Source: Euryarchaeota archaeon UBA136 (lineage in GTDB: Archaea > Thermoplasmatota > Poseidoniia > MGIII > CG-Epi1). From it: 22,814 bases of DNA. The translations under genes were made by a program, and so were the position numbers. The stretch is from assembly GCA_002506485.1 (NCBI GenBank), contig DAXQ01000074.1, forward strand, positions 1 through 22,814, read 5' to 3'. The notes under the pieces were generated by a model that had not been told where the DNA came from, made no database searches, and worked only from the letters and a program-made list of their open reading frames with translations. Below, one piece after another: positions 7,882 through 16,104 of the stretch. How positions within the stretch are numbered: position 1 is the stretch's first letter; every line of letters begins with the position of its first letter.

Positions 7882-9603
7882 GTGGATGTAATAGATCTTA
7901 TTGAGGCCGGAGAAGTCCTGATTGACCAGGGCAATACAGGACAAGCTTATTCTAAATTCAAGGAGGCACTGGAATTAGCTCCTGAAGATCCTCAGTTATA
8001 CAATCGTCTTGGAATATTGGAAATGTCCAGAGGTCAACCAGCTGAAGCTCAATCTCATTTTGAAGAAGCATGTCAACTGGCGCCTGATGTTTCTCGTTAT
8101 CATATGCGATGGGGTGACTCTTTACAGCGCTTAGAAAAGTTTGAGGAGGCAATTCAGGCCTATGCTCGTTCACTGGAATTGGAGCCCAGAAACGCACCAG
8201 CCTGGAATAATAGGGGGTTTGCGAATTTTAACATAAATCGTTGGAATGAAGCTCTTCGCTGTTATGATGAATCAATGCGTTCCGATCCTAGTTATGCTGT
8301 GGCCTGGTACAATTATGGTTACACCCTTCAGTTATCTGGCCGTCTTAATGATTCTAAAGATTATTATCAGCGGGCAGTTGAATTAGATCCTGATGATAAA
8401 ATAGCCTGGAATAATTTAGCTAATGTTCATTATAATCAGGGACATTATGAGAGAAGCATAGAAATCTACAAAAAATCCATAGCATTAGATGATAGTTATG
8501 TGATTGCCATAAATAATATTGGGAATGCCCTGGATCACTTGCATAGATATGAGGAGTCTATCTCTTATCATGAAAAGGCAATAGAGCTTGACCCTATGTT
8601 CCATTATGCATGGATGGCCAAGGGTCGAGCTTTAACGAATTTAGACCATCCAGAAGAAGGCCTTGAATTCATAGAGACATCACTTGAATTGGAGGGCCAA
8701 GATCCAGATTACCATGAGGCTTTAGCATATTGCTTTGTAGCATTAGGTCTTTTTGACAAGGCCAGACAGATCCTGAATCTGGGTTTATCAGTTGATGGTC
8801 AACATGTACCTTGCTGGGTAGCTCTAGGTGATGTCAATCTTGAATTGAATAACCATGTTCAGGCATTGCAGTGCTATGATGAGGCCGTTAGGGCTCAGGA
8901 TGTCCTATCCCGGAGTCGAATGAGAGACCTAGACTGGATGGAGAAAGGAAGGATTCTTCTTGATGCTGGAGTTATACACGAAGGTTTTAGGCAATATAGT
9001 AACGCAATTAATGTTGCCTCAGGGTCTAGTAGGCCCTATTTCAGAAAGGCTGAGCTTCTAATAAAAAATGATTTGATTGATGAAGCTAGAGAGACAATTT
9101 CCAGAGGTCTAGAGGTTGATCCCGAATCTATTACTGGAACACTGCTACTGGTGAAGACAATGGATTCAGGTGAAATAATGGATAATCTGGAAAATCTGAT
9201 TTCAAGGTTCCCCGAATCGCTTCAGCTAAAGCAGATTATAGGTTCCGAGCTAGTTGGAGATGAACCGTTGAAAGCTCTTGAATTATTAGGAAAAGAAAAG
9301 TGGGAAGATTTGATGTTAAGAGTGCAATGCCACAGGTCGTTGTCCGAAAATGAACAAGCTCTTGCAGCCGCAGTCAAATCGATAGATCTCAGGCCGGAGA
9401 ACATAGATGGATGGATTGCAGCTGGCTGGTCTGCATTTGATTTAGGGAAATATGATGAATCCAGTGACTTCTTTGATTCAGCCATGGGGTGTGATATGTA
9501 TTGTCCGGATGCTCTTCTTGGTAAGGCTTCCGTTTTGAAGAAAATGGGAAAAGACACTTCCCACTATACCCAAGTTTTAGCCGACCTTGACTTGGTTATT
9601 TAG
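7882..9603 (+). CDS. TPR-repeat protein (about fifteen repeats)
   Basis: The 573-residue product is an almost uninterrupted array of about fifteen tetratricopeptide repeats, well conserved in the first ten (AWNNRGFANFNINRWNEAL, AWYNYGYTLQLSGRLNDSK) and more degenerate from about residue 400 on. No signal peptide, membrane segment or enzyme domain is seen, so a cytosolic protein-binding scaffold is inferred. The start at GTG 7882 is chosen because of the Shine-Dalgarno match just before it; GTG 7873 would add three residues and overlap the upstream gene by eight bases. The 3' end overlaps the convergent glycosyltransferase gene by eight bases. Similarity of units to the upstream gene suggests an old duplication followed by change in repeat number. 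Confidence 0.88.
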   Translation: MDVIDLIEAGEVLIDQGNTGQAYSKFKEALELAPEDPQLYNRLGILEMSRGQPAEAQSHFEEACQLAPDVSRYHMRWGDSLQRLEKFEEAIQAYARSLELEPRNAPAWNNRGFANFNINRWNEALRCYDESMRSDPSYAVAWYNYGYTLQLSGRLNDSKDYYQRAVELDPDDKIAWNNLANVHYNQGHYERSIEIYKKSIALDDSYVIAINNIGNALDHLHRYEESISYHEKAIELDPMFHYAWMAKGRALTNLDHPEEGLEFIETSLELEGQDPDYHEALAYCFVALGLFDKARQILNLGLSVDGQHVPCWVALGDVNLELNNHVQALQCYDEAVRAQDVLSRSRMRDLDWMEKGRILLDAGVIHEGFRQYSNAINVASGSSRPYFRKAELLIKNDLIDEARETISRGLEVDPESITGTLLLVKTMDSGEIMDNLENLISRFPESLQLKQIIGSELVGDEPLKALELLGKEKWEDLMLRVQCHRSLSENEQALAAAVKSIDLRPENIDGWIAAGWSAFDLGKYDESSDFFDSAMGCDMYCPDALLGKASVLKKMGKDTSHYTQVLADLDLVI

Positions 9604-10717
9604 CCGTAACTTCAATAAATATTTTTTCAATGTCCCGGGCCACTTTTTCCCACGAGAAAAGCTTCTCAACTCTTTCTCTACCTCTTTTTCCCATTTGCTT
9701 GGCCATTTCGGGATAATTCCACACCTTTTTTAGTGCTTTTGCCAATGCCTCAGGATCCAAGGGTTCTACAATAAATCCTTCTTCTGAGGAGATTACATCT
9801 CTTACCCCCGGAATGTCACTGAGAATAAGAGGTTTACCAGAAGCCATTCCTTCCAAACCGACTATACCGAATGCTTCTAGTCTAGAGGTCGACGGTAGGA
9901 TTACTACATCTGTTGCAGCATAATATGCAGGTAGCCAATAATCCGAGATAGGCCCCACAAAGACTATTCTATTCTCAAGTTTCATTTTTCTGGTCAACCT
10001 TTTTAGCCAGTTTAGATAAGGCCCATCACCTACGATTAGGAGTTTCCCGTTTTCTGTGTAATTCAGCGCCCTGATTAATATCCCAATTCCTTTATGAGGA
10101 ACTAACCTTCCTACAAAAAGTGCTAGTGGTTCATCATTCCCGGCAAATTTGTCACGAATGAAGTCTCCCTGATTCTCCGGCCTGAACCTATCAATGTCTA
10201 CGGCATTTGGTACTACGCTCACATCAATGTCCCAAAGACTTCTTGATGTGGTTGCATAACTTTCAGTGGTTGATATGACTCTGTCAGCAGCTTCTAGGGG
10301 ATATTTCCCTAGCGCGTTTTGGTACAAACTTACGGCTACTCTTCCAAATAGTCCCTTTAATTCTAAATCACAATGCTGCGTAATCACCAAAGGTTTCAGT
10401 GATTCCTTAGCACCCTTGGCCGCAAATCTTTCGGTGAAAGGGGGTGGAGAATGGACATGTACCACATCTGCATGACTTTTTCTAACAAAGGACTGGATGC
10501 CCATCACTACGGGCGTATTGTACATATTGGCCCATTGTGGCAGTCTAGTCACTTTGATTCCCTTTATTTTTTCAATTTCTGGCATTCTACTATAGCGTGA
10601 TGTTACAACTTCTACTTCATGTCCCAATTTTATCAGGGTTTCAGAAAGCCCCATAACATGGGATTCCACTCCTCCAAAATGAGGGTAAAAGTATGGAGTT
10701 ACTTGTAGAATATGCAT
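9596..10717 (-). CDS. GT4-family glycosyltransferase
   Basis: The 373-residue product has the two-domain GT-B layout of retaining GT4 enzymes. The N-terminal half starts MHILQVTPYFYPHFGGVE, whose Gly-Gly loop contacts the acceptor or donor, and includes VVHVHSPPP. The C-terminal half has VGRLVPHKG (202-210, R204 and K209 contacting the nucleotide diphosphate), the IVGDGP segment and the E-x7-E motif EAFGIVGLE (E281, E289). It transfers a sugar from a nucleotide sugar, probably at the cytosolic membrane face, to a lipid or glycan. The start codon shares one base with the stop of the nucleotidyltransferase gene (TGATG), so the two are translationally coupled. That neighbour may supply its donor, but the exact sugar and acceptor are unknown. 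Confidence 0.9.
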   Translation of the reverse strand: MHILQVTPYFYPHFGGVESHVMGLSETLIKLGHEVEVVTSRYSRMPEIEKIKGIKVTRLPQWANMYNTPVVMGIQSFVRKSHADVVHVHSPPPFTERFAAKGAKESLKPLVITQHCDLELKGLFGRVAVSLYQNALGKYPLEAADRVISTTESYATTSRSLWDIDVSVVPNAVDIDRFRPENQGDFIRDKFAGNDEPLALFVGRLVPHKGIGILIRALNYTENGKLLIVGDGPYLNWLKRLTRKMKLENRIVFVGPISDYWLPAYYAATDVVILPSTSRLEAFGIVGLEGMASGKPLILSDIPGVRDVISSEEGFIVEPLDPEALAKALKKVWNYPEMAKQMGKRGRERVEKLFSWEKVARDIEKIFIEVTAK

Positions 10718-11931
10718 CAGACTATGATACTCTGTGATTCATAGGTTCCTGAAACTAAAGTATTGGGCCCCACTTTCACATGGTTTCCCAGAATTGTTCC
10801 AGCGTTTACAGATGCGTTTATTCCAGTGTTAACATTATCGCCTATGATGGCCCCTAATTTTCTTCTATCCGTGCTTATTTTCTTTCCTTGATGTGTAACT
10901 TCTATTATTTTCTTATCCAGTCTTAGATTCGCGATTTTGGTTCCTGAACCCAAGTTACTATCCTTTCCAACAATTGAATCCCCTACATAGTTGTGGTGTG
11001 GCGCTTTTGCACCTTGCATCAGTATGGTATTCTTTATCTCGCTAGAAGCCCCGACTTTGTTGTCCCCACAAAGAACGGTCCCGCCTCTCAGATAAGCATT
11101 AGGCCCTACAACACAATTTTCACCTATCCATACAGTTCCTTCAGTGCAGGTGCCTGACTTTATAATTGAATTCTTGCCCACATGTATTTTGCCATTTATA
11201 TTGACATTATCCTCGATTATTCCGTGGTTCTTTTCCTCGATATCTTCGATACAGTTTTCGTTGGCAGTTATCAGATCCCAGGGACACCCGATGTCTTTCC
11301 AGAATCCTTTGTATTCCATTATGTTGACATCTTTTGATATTGCTTGTAATGCATCTGTCAGTTCATACTCGCCCCTGACCGATTTCCCCACTCCTTTGAT
11401 GGCCTCAAATATTTTTTCGTTGAATAAATATATCCCGGCATTGATGGCCGCTTTTCCGGAGACACCTTTCTCAGTTATTGATACCAATTTTCCTTTCTTG
11501 CTTTGAACAACACCAAATCTAGATCCATCCTCGACTTCTGCGGTCATCATTACAATTTCATTTTTACTGTTACTCATCCGGTCAAGGTTGGAACCATCAA
11601 TGACCATGTCCCCATTGAGGCAGTAAAATCCCCCTTTTATCTTCCCATTCGCCTGAAGAACAGCATGTCCGGTCCCCTCCTGCTTCTCCTGAATGATATA
11701 TTTGATTTTTACACCCAATTTCTTACCATTTCCTAAATGGTTGGAGATCGCCTTCATTTGATATCCGATCAAGACATGTATTTCCTTAACCCCTGTCTTT
11801 GTAAGTTCTTCAATTTGTCTATGAATTATCGTTGTTCCTCCCAATGGCAATAATGGTTTGGGAGTATTATCTGTCAAAGGCCACATGCGTGTTCCTTTTC
11901 CTGCGGCTAAAATCAGTGCTTTTTCAATCAT
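10717..11931 (-). CDS. Bifunctional sugar-1-phosphate nucleotidylyltransferase with left-handed β-helix domain (GlmU/ST0452-like)
   Basis: Residues 1 to about 225 form a nucleotidylyltransferase domain with LAAGKGTRMWPLTDNTPKPLL, the Gly-rich loop that binds UTP or dTTP and Mg2+, then GDMVIDG and INAGIYLF. Residues 240-404 are hexapeptide repeats of a left-handed β-helix acyltransferase. The HHNYVGDS segment places H312 at the catalytic-His position of GlmU-type acetyltransferases. The 404-residue length matches archaeal bifunctional enzymes that make UDP-GlcNAc or dTDP-glucose. The gene overlaps gatE by four bases (ATGA) and the glycosyltransferase by one. The likely role is making activated sugar for surface glycans; whether it uses glucosamine-1-P, glucose-1-P or both cannot be read from the sequence. 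Confidence 0.88.
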   Translation of the reverse strand: MIEKALILAAGKGTRMWPLTDNTPKPLLPLGGTTIIHRQIEELTKTGVKEIHVLIGYQMKAISNHLGNGKKLGVKIKYIIQEKQEGTGHAVLQANGKIKGGFYCLNGDMVIDGSNLDRMSNSKNEIVMMTAEVEDGSRFGVVQSKKGKLVSITEKGVSGKAAINAGIYLFNEKIFEAIKGVGKSVRGEYELTDALQAISKDVNIMEYKGFWKDIGCPWDLITANENCIEDIEEKNHGIIEDNVNINGKIHVGKNSIIKSGTCTEGTVWIGENCVVGPNAYLRGGTVLCGDNKVGASSEIKNTILMQGAKAPHHNYVGDSIVGKDSNLGSGTKIANLRLDKKIIEVTHQGKKISTDRRKLGAIIGDNVNTGINASVNAGTILGNHVKVGPNTLVSGTYESQSIIV

Positions 11932-13673
11932 ATTTCTTGTTCTATCCTCTTAATTAGAAGGGCATTTATCTTTGCTCCGTCCATTTTACCCCGGAATTCC
12001 GACATTACTAATCCCATCAGAGGTCCAACTGCATCCATTCCTTTATCCTTTACAAAATCCATTTTCTTTTGGACAAGGTTATCAATAAGGAGTTCCACTT
12101 CATCATCAATATTGTCGCTTCCAGTTTCTATTTCATCCCCCATACTAGCTTGGACTAGTGCATTTTCAATCCCTTCTTTGGCTATCTTTCCATCTTTAAC
12201 AAAGGATAAAACTTGTAGAATATCATCATCCGTAACAAAAATATGGCCTGTAGATGACAAGTTCGGTAAGGTATGCAGTAACACTCGCGATATGTTCTTT
12301 GGGTCTTCTATCTGTTCCATTAATCTATGGAACCGCAAATCGAGTTTTCTCGCCACCATCTGTTTTGATTCCTCATCATTGAGAGGCAGTTCTCTCTCTC
12401 TCTGATCCAGGGTCTTTGGTAAAACTACATCGCAGTTTCGTAAGTTGACTGGCGCAATGTCTGTTTCAGGGTACATTCTTGATGCTCCTGGCATTGGTCT
12501 TAGATATCTAGTGAGACCTTTCGGTGTAACCCTCCTGACTTCTTGAGGAACTCCATGGAATTTCACTCTCTGAATAACATTATCAAGTGCATTCTCGACA
12601 GTAGTCTTTTCACCAAAGATTAAAACAAACGCATCATCCTCTTTACACTTCAAGACATCGCTTATTTTCTGAGTTTCTTCTTCACTAATCCCGTATGCCG
12701 GTAATTCATCACTATGCATCAGTCCTTTCACAAACGTTTCTGAATAATCTTCAATCCCTGCTTTGATTGCATAATCTGCCAGTTCTCTTCCCATACGCAC
12801 ATGCTCTTTCGCAGACATCTTTGTACCAAGTAGACCTTTCCATCCCACTAACTTGCAAGCCATTGCAGTTCCTTTCTTTTTGGATATCAGACCAGTTACG
12901 TCCTTCTGGTTTCCAGGCTTTCCTTGCTTCAAGTCATTTAGATTTTCTTGTCTATGAATTTCATTTTCAACAACCTTTGGCATGGTTGCCAAGTCCTGGA
13001 ATCCTTTAAGCTCTACTCTTTGTCCATTGTTAATTGAGATATTCACGTCTTGTCTAATTGTCCCCAGTCCTCTTTTGACCCTGCAGGCTCGCAGAAGCCT
13101 ACCCAAGGCTCGAGCGGCATTTTGCACGTCTTCAGGTTTCTTGAGTTGGGGTTTGGTTGTAACTTCTAGAAGAGGTATACCTAATCTATCTAAGAGATAT
13201 TCATCCTTATTTTCACCATGTCGGCAAGAATCCTCCTCTAAGCAAATTTGATCCAATTCTAATTTCCCTCCTTCATATTCAATCTGGCCACCGACAGCAA
13301 TCAACCCAGTTCTTTGAAAACCGCTTGTATTTGAACCATCAACTACTACCTTTCGCATGAATTGTACTTCTTCAATTATTTTGGCTCCTGCTAATTTTGC
13401 AAATTGAACTGCAATTCTGATGGCATCTTCATTTGGCCCTCTCGGTGGTTCTTCATCGGTGTAAACTAAACAATTACAGCTTCGATTGTGATATGTAAAT
13501 TTCCGGATTCCCTCAGCCTGTGCGGCAACATCAATGCTTCCCATTTCACTTGAGGTTGCATGTAGGGTACGGCTAAAGGTTTGATTACTGCCCGATTCCA
13601 AATTATCACAATTGCAGAAAAGCTTACCACAGTCAAGCTGTTGGTGTACCTCAAGCCCTGCCTTCAACTTCAC
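11928..13673 (-). CDS. gatE: Glutamyl-tRNA(Gln) amidotransferase subunit E
   Basis: GatE is the tRNA-recognising kinase/transferase subunit of the archaeal GatDE complex, which converts Glu-tRNA(Gln) to Gln-tRNA(Gln); GatD supplies ammonia from glutamine. The N-terminus KAGLEVHQQLD is diagnostic of GatB/GatE. Paired cysteines (C15, C20, C22 and C66, C68) fit the metal site of the family, and VYTDEEPPRGPNEDA, LLEVTTKP and GTIRQDVNISI are core motifs. The central part carries the GatE-specific AspRS-like insert, and the last 100 residues are the helical tRNA-binding tail. At 581 residues it is slightly shorter than many GatE proteins. The start is GTG 13673, 24 bases after the upstream stop. 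gatD is not in the window. The tight link to sugar genes is unusual company. Confidence 0.95.
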   Translation of the reverse strand: MKLKAGLEVHQQLDCGKLFCNCDNLESGSNQTFSRTLHATSSEMGSIDVAAQAEGIRKFTYHNRSCNCLVYTDEEPPRGPNEDAIRIAVQFAKLAGAKIIEEVQFMRKVVVDGSNTSGFQRTGLIAVGGQIEYEGGKLELDQICLEEDSCRHGENKDEYLLDRLGIPLLEVTTKPQLKKPEDVQNAARALGRLLRACRVKRGLGTIRQDVNISINNGQRVELKGFQDLATMPKVVENEIHRQENLNDLKQGKPGNQKDVTGLISKKKGTAMACKLVGWKGLLGTKMSAKEHVRMGRELADYAIKAGIEDYSETFVKGLMHSDELPAYGISEEETQKISDVLKCKEDDAFVLIFGEKTTVENALDNVIQRVKFHGVPQEVRRVTPKGLTRYLRPMPGASRMYPETDIAPVNLRNCDVVLPKTLDQRERELPLNDEESKQMVARKLDLRFHRLMEQIEDPKNISRVLLHTLPNLSSTGHIFVTDDDILQVLSFVKDGKIAKEGIENALVQASMGDEIETGSDNIDDEVELLIDNLVQKKMDFVKDKGMDAVGPLMGLVMSEFRGKMDGAKINALLIKRIEQEI

Positions 13674-13697
13674 AATGTAGTCGCGTTGGTCTAGTTA

Positions 13698-14588
13698 TTA
13701 AAAGGAACGGTTGAACATATTCTTGATTTTTGGTAGAAGTACCAGAGCTATGAATCCTAGTATTGGTCCAACTACAAGAAACCCCATCGCCAGAATAGAG
13801 AAAAAGGCCCCAATCTGGGCATACTTGTAGGATTGTAAGGTATACGTGACCCATGCCCCCCATACGCCTATCAATGAGAATACAAACATGATTCCTGGGC
13901 ACCAATTCAGCATCAAACTATAGGTATTCTCGCCCAGACTTGTATTTCCTTCACCTTTTTGCATATTGAAAGTAAACTGGTTAACTCCTTCTAATCCTTG
14001 ATCGATTTCAACTAGGCTCAGGTTACTATCCTGAAGAGGAATATAGACGTCCATGGTGCAATTCTGGTGCAATGGCACCCTAACCTCGATTTTGTATTTT
14101 CCCGGCTTAAGAAAAATATCATAGCTTCCATTTCCAAAATAGGTTTGGTTAATTTCTTGAGAATCAACAAGGATAGTTGCATTTTCTAGAGTAGTAGTGC
14201 TGTTTTTCACCACTATTCCAATCTTAATCTTTTCAACTCCGTCGTATTGATCCGGTACTGTGAATAGCAATCCACCTGTCATAAATCCCATGAGAGCTGC
14301 TGTAAATATCAGCAGTGAAATTATCTTTACCATTGCAGTCTTTTCACTGATTTCTGGAACTTTCCCTTCGTATGGTTTGTAATCCTTGGGTACAACTTTA
14401 GCTACGTTAGTATTTATTTCGTCGGATATCAGAATGACCCCTAATTCTTTACCCTGCTTGGTTAACTCTATTTCCAGATCCGAATCACAACCCACACACG
14501 TTCTTGGGAATTTACCAGAATCATCTCCAATTATGACAATTCTGTTTAATTTTTTACATTTGGGGCATTTAAATTCCATTCTTGCCAT
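13698..14588 (-). CDS. Zinc-ribbon membrane protein with extracytoplasmic β-domain (unknown function)
   Basis: I do not recognise this 296-residue protein. It begins with a zinc ribbon: C8-x2-C11 and C31-x2-C34. A linker leads to a first membrane helix at about 85-108. Residues 115-210 are a β-rich domain with several N-x-S/T sequons and the GSYDIFLKPGKYKIEV stretch, resembling carboxypeptidase-regulatory/CNA-B-like folds. The C-terminal third has two or three more membrane helices and ends in a basic tail. Topology would put the ribbon in the cytosol and the β-domain outside. The ATG at 14588 is two bases after the upstream stop and gatE follows 24 bases downstream, so it lies inside an operon. 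A surface or membrane-quality role is inference. Confidence 0.8.
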   Translation of the reverse strand: MARMEFKCPKCKKLNRIVIIGDDSGKFPRTCVGCDSDLEIELTKQGKELGVILISDEINTNVAKVVPKDYKPYEGKVPEISEKTAMVKIISLLIFTAALMGFMTGGLLFTVPDQYDGVEKIKIGIVVKNSTTTLENATILVDSQEINQTYFGNGSYDIFLKPGKYKIEVRVPLHQNCTMDVYIPLQDSNLSLVEIDQGLEGVNQFTFNMQKGEGNTSLGENTYSLMLNWCPGIMFVFSLIGVWGAWVTYTLQSYKYAQIGAFFSILAMGFLVVGPILGFIALVLLPKIKNMFNRSF

Positions 14589-14590
14589 TA

Positions 14591-15037
14591 CTAAGCTACT
14601 TCGGGACTGGCATCTTTGCTGTTAGAGCCCCCTTCTTTCTTTCCAATCTTGATTTGAGGTATCTCCACTTTGAATGGCGGTGGAAGGTTCAGTTTCTTAG
14701 CAATATTCAGTACCTCGAAGGAGCCCTGTGCCAAGGCCCTATTGTGTACAGCTTCTGCAATAGCGTCGGGTAATTTGTGTTCCTTGTCCCATTTTTCGAC
14801 GGCTTTTTTCACAACGCCTTTCGAATTGTCGACATAACCTATAGCACAATCTAGTTGAACTATACCTAATAGTCCGTATGAAACAGTATATCTCATTTCA
14901 ATATCCATTTCTTTATCCGATTTCTGCTTTATCGATAGAATGGTAGTGTTATGATCTATTCTAACTTGTTTTTGGGGCGCCGATTTTCGATGTCTTTTTG
15001 CTTCGATAGCAATTAATTGGAAACCTCTGGCAGGCAT
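14591..15037 (-). CDS. Conserved archaeal-type protein, possible SecB-like chaperone
   Basis: From ATG 15037 the product is 148 residues; a GTG at 15049 would add four, but a TATA-like box lies about 29 bases before the ATG and is too close to the GTG. Predicted order is long β-strands (FQLIAIEAKRH, MDIEMRYTVSYG, GIVQLDCAIGYVD), then a helix-rich part and the segment LNLPPPFKVEIPQIKI, then a disordered Ser/Lys/Glu tail. Strands followed by a helix and a proline-rich strand near the end recall the SecB fold, whose members keep exported proteins unfolded. That match is by pattern only, not clear sequence identity. It heads a five-gene run and is followed after two bases by a membrane protein gene, which would suit an export-linked role. 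No signal peptide. Confidence 0.7.
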   Translation of the reverse strand: MPARGFQLIAIEAKRHRKSAPQKQVRIDHNTTILSIKQKSDKEMDIEMRYTVSYGLLGIVQLDCAIGYVDNSKGVVKKAVEKWDKEHKLPDAIAEAVHNRALAQGSFEVLNIAKKLNLPPPFKVEIPQIKIGKKEGGSNSKDASPEVA

Positions 15038-15062
15038 TAATCCCCTCACGAGCCCTAGTTAT

Positions 15063-15072
15063 TGATATTATC
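15063..15072 (-). promoter_or_regulatory. Possible TATA box for the five-gene minus-strand cluster
   Basis: On the minus strand this reads GATAATATCA, centred about 29-30 bases upstream of ATG 15037 in the 75-base divergent gap. It is the only promoter candidate I see for the SecB-like to GT4 cluster, but the consensus match is moderate. Confidence 0.35.
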
Positions 15073-15094
15073 CTCTAATTGTCAAGTGGTTATT

Positions 15095-15102
15095 CTTATT
15101 AT
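15095..15102 (+). promoter_or_regulatory. Possible TATA box for the lipoprotein gene
   Basis: CTTATTAT is centred about 26 bases upstream of ATG 15125. With the minus-strand box at 15063-15072 it would form a compact divergent promoter region. The match is weak. Confidence 0.3.
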
Positions 15103-15124
15103 CCCCTATCCTTAGAACTAAAGA

Positions 15125-16069
15125 ATGTATAGAGCTCTAGGGGTATTCTTAATACTCACGACAATCGCCTTTACGGGCTGTCAAGAATCTAACCCAAGCC
15201 AAACCATTGTTTCAATGCAGATTGATTCAGATGGGGAGGATACTTGGATCTACGTGTACACCATTCCTCGTGTAATAATGGGCAATTTGACCATTAGTTT
15301 GAATGAGGACTCTGTAGAATTAACCTCTGTATTTAGTCATCAGAGAGCAATATCCAAGGAAACAATGAGCAATATAATTGATTCAGATGGCTATTTTGAT
15401 TTATCGGTTAAAGCGGATTTAAGTGAAGTGCACTGGGAATATTCATGCCAGATCAAGATTATTCCGGATTCTGAATCTGAGGATAATCAAGTTTTAGCTG
15501 AGGTAATACTGACAGAAGATATCGAAGAAGAGCCAGAGATTTGGGAATTACCTTATAATGTCCCACTAAATGTTGCGGATGAAGGAGGTTCCATAGTCAA
15601 GAATGGTGAAAATAAAAGCCAAGACATTGCAAACTATAGGATTGTCGGGATACTGGTACTTTTGGCGACTGGTGTCGCGGGATATTATTTTTTCAATTGG
15701 AGGGCGTCGAAAGAAGTGCAAGGCATGAATTTATCCCAAACACCCCTTGCGTATCGGGTGACAATCGGTCTGGTTGTCGCTTTTCTCCTATATTTGCTTC
15801 TATTTCAGATGGGATGGATAAGTTTTGATGCCAGTGATTTGCTTATGTTTTATTCGTTCTCGGTATTTACGGTTTCTTTAGCGGCAGTTCTGGGTGGAAT
15901 TCTGTTAGGGATGTTCATTGCTACCCGTTCACTTTCAAATCAGGGTTTCACCCCTTTTGAGATTTCTATGCTGAAGCTTAGGGATGACATCCACAAATTG
16001 CAGAAAGAGGTCAATTCAATATCCAAGACCACGGACAATGATAAAAAAGGTAATGAAAATGACGAGTAA
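15125..16069 (+). CDS. Lipoprotein-like polytopic membrane protein (unknown function)
   Basis: The 314-residue product begins with a signal peptide of lipoprotein type: a hydrophobic run then AFTGC, putting the lipid-modifiable cysteine at C19. Residues 20-165 are an acidic, β-rich ectodomain with no family I recognise. Three hydrophobic helices follow (near 175-197, 210-232 and 240-265), and the C-terminus is a short charged coiled coil (LKLRDDIHKLQKEVNSISK). By topology the ectodomain is outside and the coiled coil inside. A TATA-like box for the next gene begins four bases after the stop, so the large repeat protein downstream has its own promoter, though both may serve the surface. Function unknown. 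Confidence 0.78.
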   Translation: MYRALGVFLILTTIAFTGCQESNPSQTIVSMQIDSDGEDTWIYVYTIPRVIMGNLTISLNEDSVELTSVFSHQRAISKETMSNIIDSDGYFDLSVKADLSEVHWEYSCQIKIIPDSESEDNQVLAEVILTEDIEEEPEIWELPYNVPLNVADEGGSIVKNGENKSQDIANYRIVGILVLLATGVAGYYFFNWRASKEVQGMNLSQTPLAYRVTIGLVVAFLLYLLLFQMGWISFDASDLLMFYSFSVFTVSLAAVLGGILLGMFIATRSLSNQGFTPFEISMLKLRDDIHKLQKEVNSISKTTDNDKKGNENDE

Positions 16070-16072
16070 TAG

Positions 16073-16080
16073 TTATATAA
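16073..16080 (+). promoter_or_regulatory. TATA box for the 980-residue surface protein gene
   Basis: TTATATAA is centred 28-29 bases before ATG 16105 and begins four bases after the previous stop codon. No Shine-Dalgarno sequence precedes the ATG, so a leaderless transcript is likely. This is the best TATA match in the window. Confidence 0.6.
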
Positions 16081-16104
16081 ACTTTCCACTCTAGTGATAA
16101 ACAT

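Noticed and set aside
13651..13905. 84-codon minus-strand frame between gatE and the zinc-ribbon gene
   Set aside because: It overlaps both in another frame; the annotated genes have clear motifs and explain the sequence.
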